Source: Xanthomonas prunicola (GTDB lineage: Bacteria > Pseudomonadota > Gammaproteobacteria > Xanthomonadales > Xanthomonadaceae). Taken from it: a DNA stretch of 40,045 nucleotides. The position numbers were made by a program, and so were the translations under genes. The stretch lies in the NCBI RefSeq assembly GCF_002846205.1, contig NZ_PHKV01000016.1, positions 915-40,959 on the forward strand, written 5' to 3'. Shown piece after piece: positions 37,367 to 40,045 of the stretch (the first letter of the stretch is position 1; each line of letters opens with the position of its first letter). Below the pieces are notes generated by a model, which worked only from the letters and a program-made list of their open reading frames with translations, was not told the DNA's origin and did no database searches.

Positions 37367-39010
37367 TCATAGACCCGGCTTCGGGGGACGGAATTTCAAC
37401 TCCCAATGCGCTACCCCAGCCTCGCCATCAGGCAAAGGCAAATCCCCAACCGTTGCCTCAGGCGTCAGCACCTCGATCGGCTGTGGGGCAAAGTTCTTCT
37501 CCAAGGCCTCAGCCGCCTCCACCATCGCCTTTCGAGCCCGCTTGATGCGCCATTGCTGGATGGCCTGGATCCGAGGTGATACATGCTTCTTCGCTCGCGC
37601 CAAGCGCTGCCTGGCTCGGACCACCACTTTCGTGTCTGGATCGCCCTCTTGCTCGACAAGCTTGGCCTGTGCATCGAGCACGGCCATGCGCGCTTTGTAG
37701 GGTCGCACCAGCATATGGGCATATTTACTGATTGAGCGAGCAAGCACCTCTGTGTCTTCGAACAGAAACGGCTTGGTGGCATAGCTGTCCACACGTCGGC
37801 AAACAAGTGTGGAGTGCGCCCGCTGGAACTCGGGTTCAATCTGGATACCCGGGATCTGCCGCAATACTTCGAGAGACTGCTGCGCGACCTCTCGCTGCGC
37901 TTCGAGCCAATCTTCGATCAGCTGCGCCTCTTGGTTTAGGACCTCCGAGTCTGGCCGACCCGAAGACCGAGCCAGACGCGTCACGCGACCAAGATGTCGG
38001 GTCAGACCGCTGTAAGGCGTGTAGAGACCCGCGCGTGGCGCTGGCGCGCGCGCCAAGCGCTCTTTGATCTGCTGCACCCGCTCTGCACCTGACAATCGTG
38101 TCTGCCCGACCGCTGTGCGCCCTTCCAATCCAGACTCTCTTGCGTTGGCCCGATCCCGAAGTGCGACCGCATGACTGTGAGACGGCGGCACTTCGTGCAC
38201 GAAGCTCCCGCTTTTTTTCATGTGCTCAGCAACAAGCTTTGAAAGTGCTAATGCCGCAGCTTTCCCACCAGCGCCTTTGACTTCTGCGGTGAACTTCGTT
38301 TTGCGCATCACCGCCACCTTGGCTTTGCCCAAGTGCTTGCCAGGCCGGCGCGTGAGTTCGCGGGCGCGTTCAAACTCTCCATTACGCGCGGCTTCGTGTG
38401 CTTGTGCTCGGAGACTGCGATGATCTACCCGAGCCGGGGCGCCCGCATTTTTCAAGTGCGCATTGATGACCATTGCAATGTCTTTGCGGATTTGCCGCAG
38501 CGCTCGTGTGCCGCCGCCTTGTCGCGCATCAAACTCAGCGCAGGCGCGTTCCCCTAGTCCTCCCGGTCCGACCTGCCTGGCTGACATCAGCAAATGCACA
38601 TGATGATTGCGCTGATCGCCAAGCTTGCTTGGCGTGTGCACAGCGACCAATACGGCCACTTGGAAGCGCTCGACGAGCAATTGACCCAGCGCCAAGGCAA
38701 GCACCCTTCGTTGGTGTGGATCGAGTTGATGCGGAAGTGACACCTCAACTTCCCGGCAAACGCGCGCGTTCTTGCGGGTTTCGGCCGCTTCGTTCGCGTT
38801 CCAAAAATACTGCGCATCAAAGCACCACTCGGGCGCTCCTTTCGGCGCAAGCATCTGATGGAAATCGACGCCGCCTCGGTGGGAATAATTGTGACCAAGC
38901 CCTGTGCTCGTATCGAGCAGATCAAATCCTGCGCGGTAAGCCGCTGCTGCGACCGACGAGTCGCCATTGCCTCGGCTGAAAGATTTCATTGTTGCGTGAT
39001 AAATCGCCAT
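37367..39010 (-). CDS. mobA: MobA/MobL-family relaxase
   Basis: About 547 residues from ATG 39010, with AGGAG 9 nt upstream; the in-frame ATG at 39040 lacks a site. The N-terminus MAIYHATMKSFSRGNGDSSV and AAAYRAG is typical of MobA/MobL (MOBQ) relaxases. The metal-binding motif HHVHLL is seen near residue 143, with the tyrosine near the start (Y4 or Y22) as candidate nucleophile. The remainder is a charged helical region (RARELTRRPGKHLGKAK...) with no helicase or primase domain visible. It would nick the oriT just upstream and lead one strand into a helper conjugation channel. No coupling protein or mating-pair genes are in the window. Confidence 0.9.
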   Translation of the reverse strand: MAIYHATMKSFSRGNGDSSVAAAAYRAGFDLLDTSTGLGHNYSHRGGVDFHQMLAPKGAPEWCFDAQYFWNANEAAETRKNARVCREVEVSLPHQLDPHQRRVLALALGQLLVERFQVAVLVAVHTPSKLGDQRNHHVHLLMSARQVGPGGLGERACAEFDARQGGGTRALRQIRKDIAMVINAHLKNAGAPARVDHRSLRAQAHEAARNGEFERARELTRRPGKHLGKAKVAVMRKTKFTAEVKGAGGKAAALALSKLVAEHMKKSGSFVHEVPPSHSHAVALRDRANARESGLEGRTAVGQTRLSGAERVQQIKERLARAPAPRAGLYTPYSGLTRHLGRVTRLARSSGRPDSEVLNQEAQLIEDWLEAQREVAQQSLEVLRQIPGIQIEPEFQRAHSTLVCRRVDSYATKPFLFEDTEVLARSISKYAHMLVRPYKARMAVLDAQAKLVEQEGDPDTKVVVRARQRLARAKKHVSPRIQAIQQWRIKRARKAMVEAAEALEKNFAPQPIEVLTPEATVGDLPLPDGEAGVAHWELKFRPPKPGL

Positions 39011-39123
39011 TTGTGAAACTCCTGTTTGTGGAGCACACAAAGAAGCGGGAGAACATCGCCTGTCGAGAGAAAAGCGAACTCGGCAGCACAGAGACCTTGA
39101 TCACGGGGTTTTTGAGAGGCTGT

Positions 39124-39226
39124 GTTGCCTAGCGAAGCATAGGCAACGAGGTGGCGAAAGCCACCGCACCGACGCGCAGCGTTGGCGCACGGTTTCTGCA
39201 AAGCAGAAACCATAAGTGCGCTCTTG
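39124..39226. other. Origin of transfer (IncQ/RSF1010-like oriT)
   Basis: The main signal is a perfect 9-bp inverted repeat GGTTTCTGC-AAA-GCAGAAACC (39191-39211) followed at once by ATAAGTGCGCTCTTG (39212-39226). This is the arrangement of the RSF1010/R1162 oriT, where a short hairpin sits next to the TAAGTGCGC-type nick region. Two more hairpins lie to the left: GTTGCCTA/TAGGCAAC (39124-39147) and GTGGC-GAAA-GCCAC (39151-39164). The site is about 180 bp upstream of the relaxase gene, the usual place. The exact nick position is not determined. Confidence 0.85.
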
Positions 39227-39505
39227 CTCTTTAATTTTTTCTTTGAATTTTTTTGCGACAGTTGGATCAACCATTGCTCTTTTTACATATAAATATTAGT
39301 TATACCAAAGAATGAATAAGACCTGTACGAACCTGATTACGTCTCACGCCATGTGTCGTTTTTTACGCTGACTGTCCATGCAGAAGTGATGTCCCGTGGC
39401 CTCGGGAAATCCAAGCAGCCGCAGGACGAATTGCCGTCAGGTTGGTAGCATCACCAACGCCGATCGAACGCTAAGTCGCAACAGCTGCGGAAACAAGGAA
39501 GCGAA
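39227..39505. other. Gap between oriT and the SelO-like gene
   Basis: About 280 bp, AT-rich at first. A 6-bp hairpin GTTGGT/ACCAAC (39441-39458) lies about 48 bp before the next start and might be an operator or leader structure. I found no copy of the tRNA core here, so an element end cannot be placed. Confidence 0.4.
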
Positions 39506-40045
39506 ATGCCCAATGACTACTGGGACATGGATGACAAGAACCACCCCACCCTGTTGAGCCTTGCCAGCGTGAGCACCTCAATGCTCGTGCCCTTTCCAGT
39601 GGGAAGACTGCCGGATGCTTCTTTGCTCTGGCTCAATGAGCGCTGGTTTCACGACTTAGGCATAGCCATCCACGACGCGTCAACTCGGGCCCGCATCTCA
39701 GCGTCCTTGCTTGAGCGCTTTGCCGTGACCTCTATCGAAGCCCACTGCGTTGCCGGCACCTTCGGCGGACAGGCACTGGGCGCTGATCGCTATGGTGGGA
39801 GCGGTGGGGCGATCCACGGGGGGAGTGGCCGCTGTGGCTCCGATGGCATGCTCATCGCCAAAGGAACCGGCCCCACGCCACTGGTCTCCGAGGCCCATGA
39901 TTGGTCACACTCCCATGGCTGTCTCTATCTTTACGATGCCATTCGCGAGGCAGTCGCCAGCGAAATCCTCAACGCAGAACTCCCCCATGGGGCAGTCCCC
40001 ATCGTTGCCATCATTGATGCCGGCTTCTCCCTGGCGCGCACCGAT
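39506..40045 (+). CDS. SelO-like (pseudokinase/AMPylase fold) protein, 3' end outside the window
   Basis: Open from ATG 39506, preceded by AAGGAAG, to the end of the window: 180 codons without a stop. Similarity to SelO/YdiU is seen by eye: GTFGGQALGADRYGGSGGAI resembles the G-loop region, LIAKGTGPTPLV matches the KGAG.TPYSR block, and DAIREAVASEILNAELP matches the IRE..ASEA helix. The SelO family AMPylates proteins and uses ATP in flipped orientation. Residues between these blocks (CGSDGMLIAK) differ from classical SelO, so this is a divergent branch. Its catalytic aspartates would lie beyond the edge. It may be a host gene or element cargo. Confidence 0.7.
   Translation, partial: MPNDYWDMDDKNHPTLLSLASVSTSMLVPFPVGRLPDASLLWLNERWFHDLGIAIHDASTRARISASLLERFAVTSIEAHCVAGTFGGQALGADRYGGSGGAIHGGSGRCGSDGMLIAKGTGPTPLVSEAHDWSHSHGCLYLYDAIREAVASEILNAELPHGAVPIVAIIDAGFSLARTD

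Noticed and set aside
28144..39010. A complete conjugative element
   Set aside because: Only an integrase, oriT and relaxase are present. No coupling protein or type IV secretion genes are seen, so only mobilization is supported.

Overview
The window looks like a gammaproteobacterial plant pathogen, most likely Xanthomonas. The basis is family recognition and base usage only: a high-GC backbone, a giant FhaB/FhaC two-partner secretion locus, IS5- and IS630-type remnants, and a consensus Clp/CRP site in front of fhaC. No database search was possible. Two accessory regions meet at a tRNA-Arg(CCT) near 28.1 kb.

Left region (1-22 kb), read right to left. fhaC (outer-membrane POTRA/beta-barrel transporter) is followed by fhaB (about 4,850 residues: signal peptide, TPS domain, long haemagglutinin repeats, a VENN-like VSNN motif, a pre-toxin region and a C-terminal deaminase-type toxin). 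A small Imm1-like immunity gene follows 1 nt after fhaB. This is the layout of a contact-dependent inhibition (CDI) locus. Downstream lie two orphan pieces of the same gene. The first is a mid-gene FhaB fragment joined out of frame to a pre-toxin/TNT toxin tail, with its own small immunity-like gene. The TNT domain is interrupted by one in-frame TAG. The second is another FhaB fragment without a start, which runs off the left edge. Both orphans carry long stretches matching fhaB, so they could serve as recombination donors for changing the toxin.

Middle region (22-28 kb). Remnants of IS630- and IS5-type transposases meet at a perfect 29-bp inverted repeat. Next is a 5'-truncated rhs gene with a glycine-rich C-terminal tip and an overlapping two-TM protein, probably its immunity partner. 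A poorly coding stretch, a small hypothetical gene and a tRNA-Arg 3'-half follow. The tRNA half is flanked by paired 9-bp repeats that look like integrase arm sites.

Right region (28-39.3 kb). This looks like an integrative and mobilizable element. It has an intact tRNA-Arg(CCT), a tyrosine integrase, a defence-like cargo, a MobA/MobL relaxase and an IncQ-like oriT directly upstream of the relaxase gene. The cargo is a 1,870-residue DUF4011-type helicase with a PD-(D/E)XK nuclease domain and a DUF3320-like tail, a coupled five-TM coiled-coil protein, a divergent Abi_C-like protein and perhaps a 42-aa membrane peptide. No type IV secretion genes are seen, so transfer would need a helper. The right edge holds the start of a SelO-like gene.

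The two most interesting items are the orphan toxin array, with its amber-silenced TNT toxin, and the helicase-nuclease/membrane-protein pair as a candidate anti-phage system.
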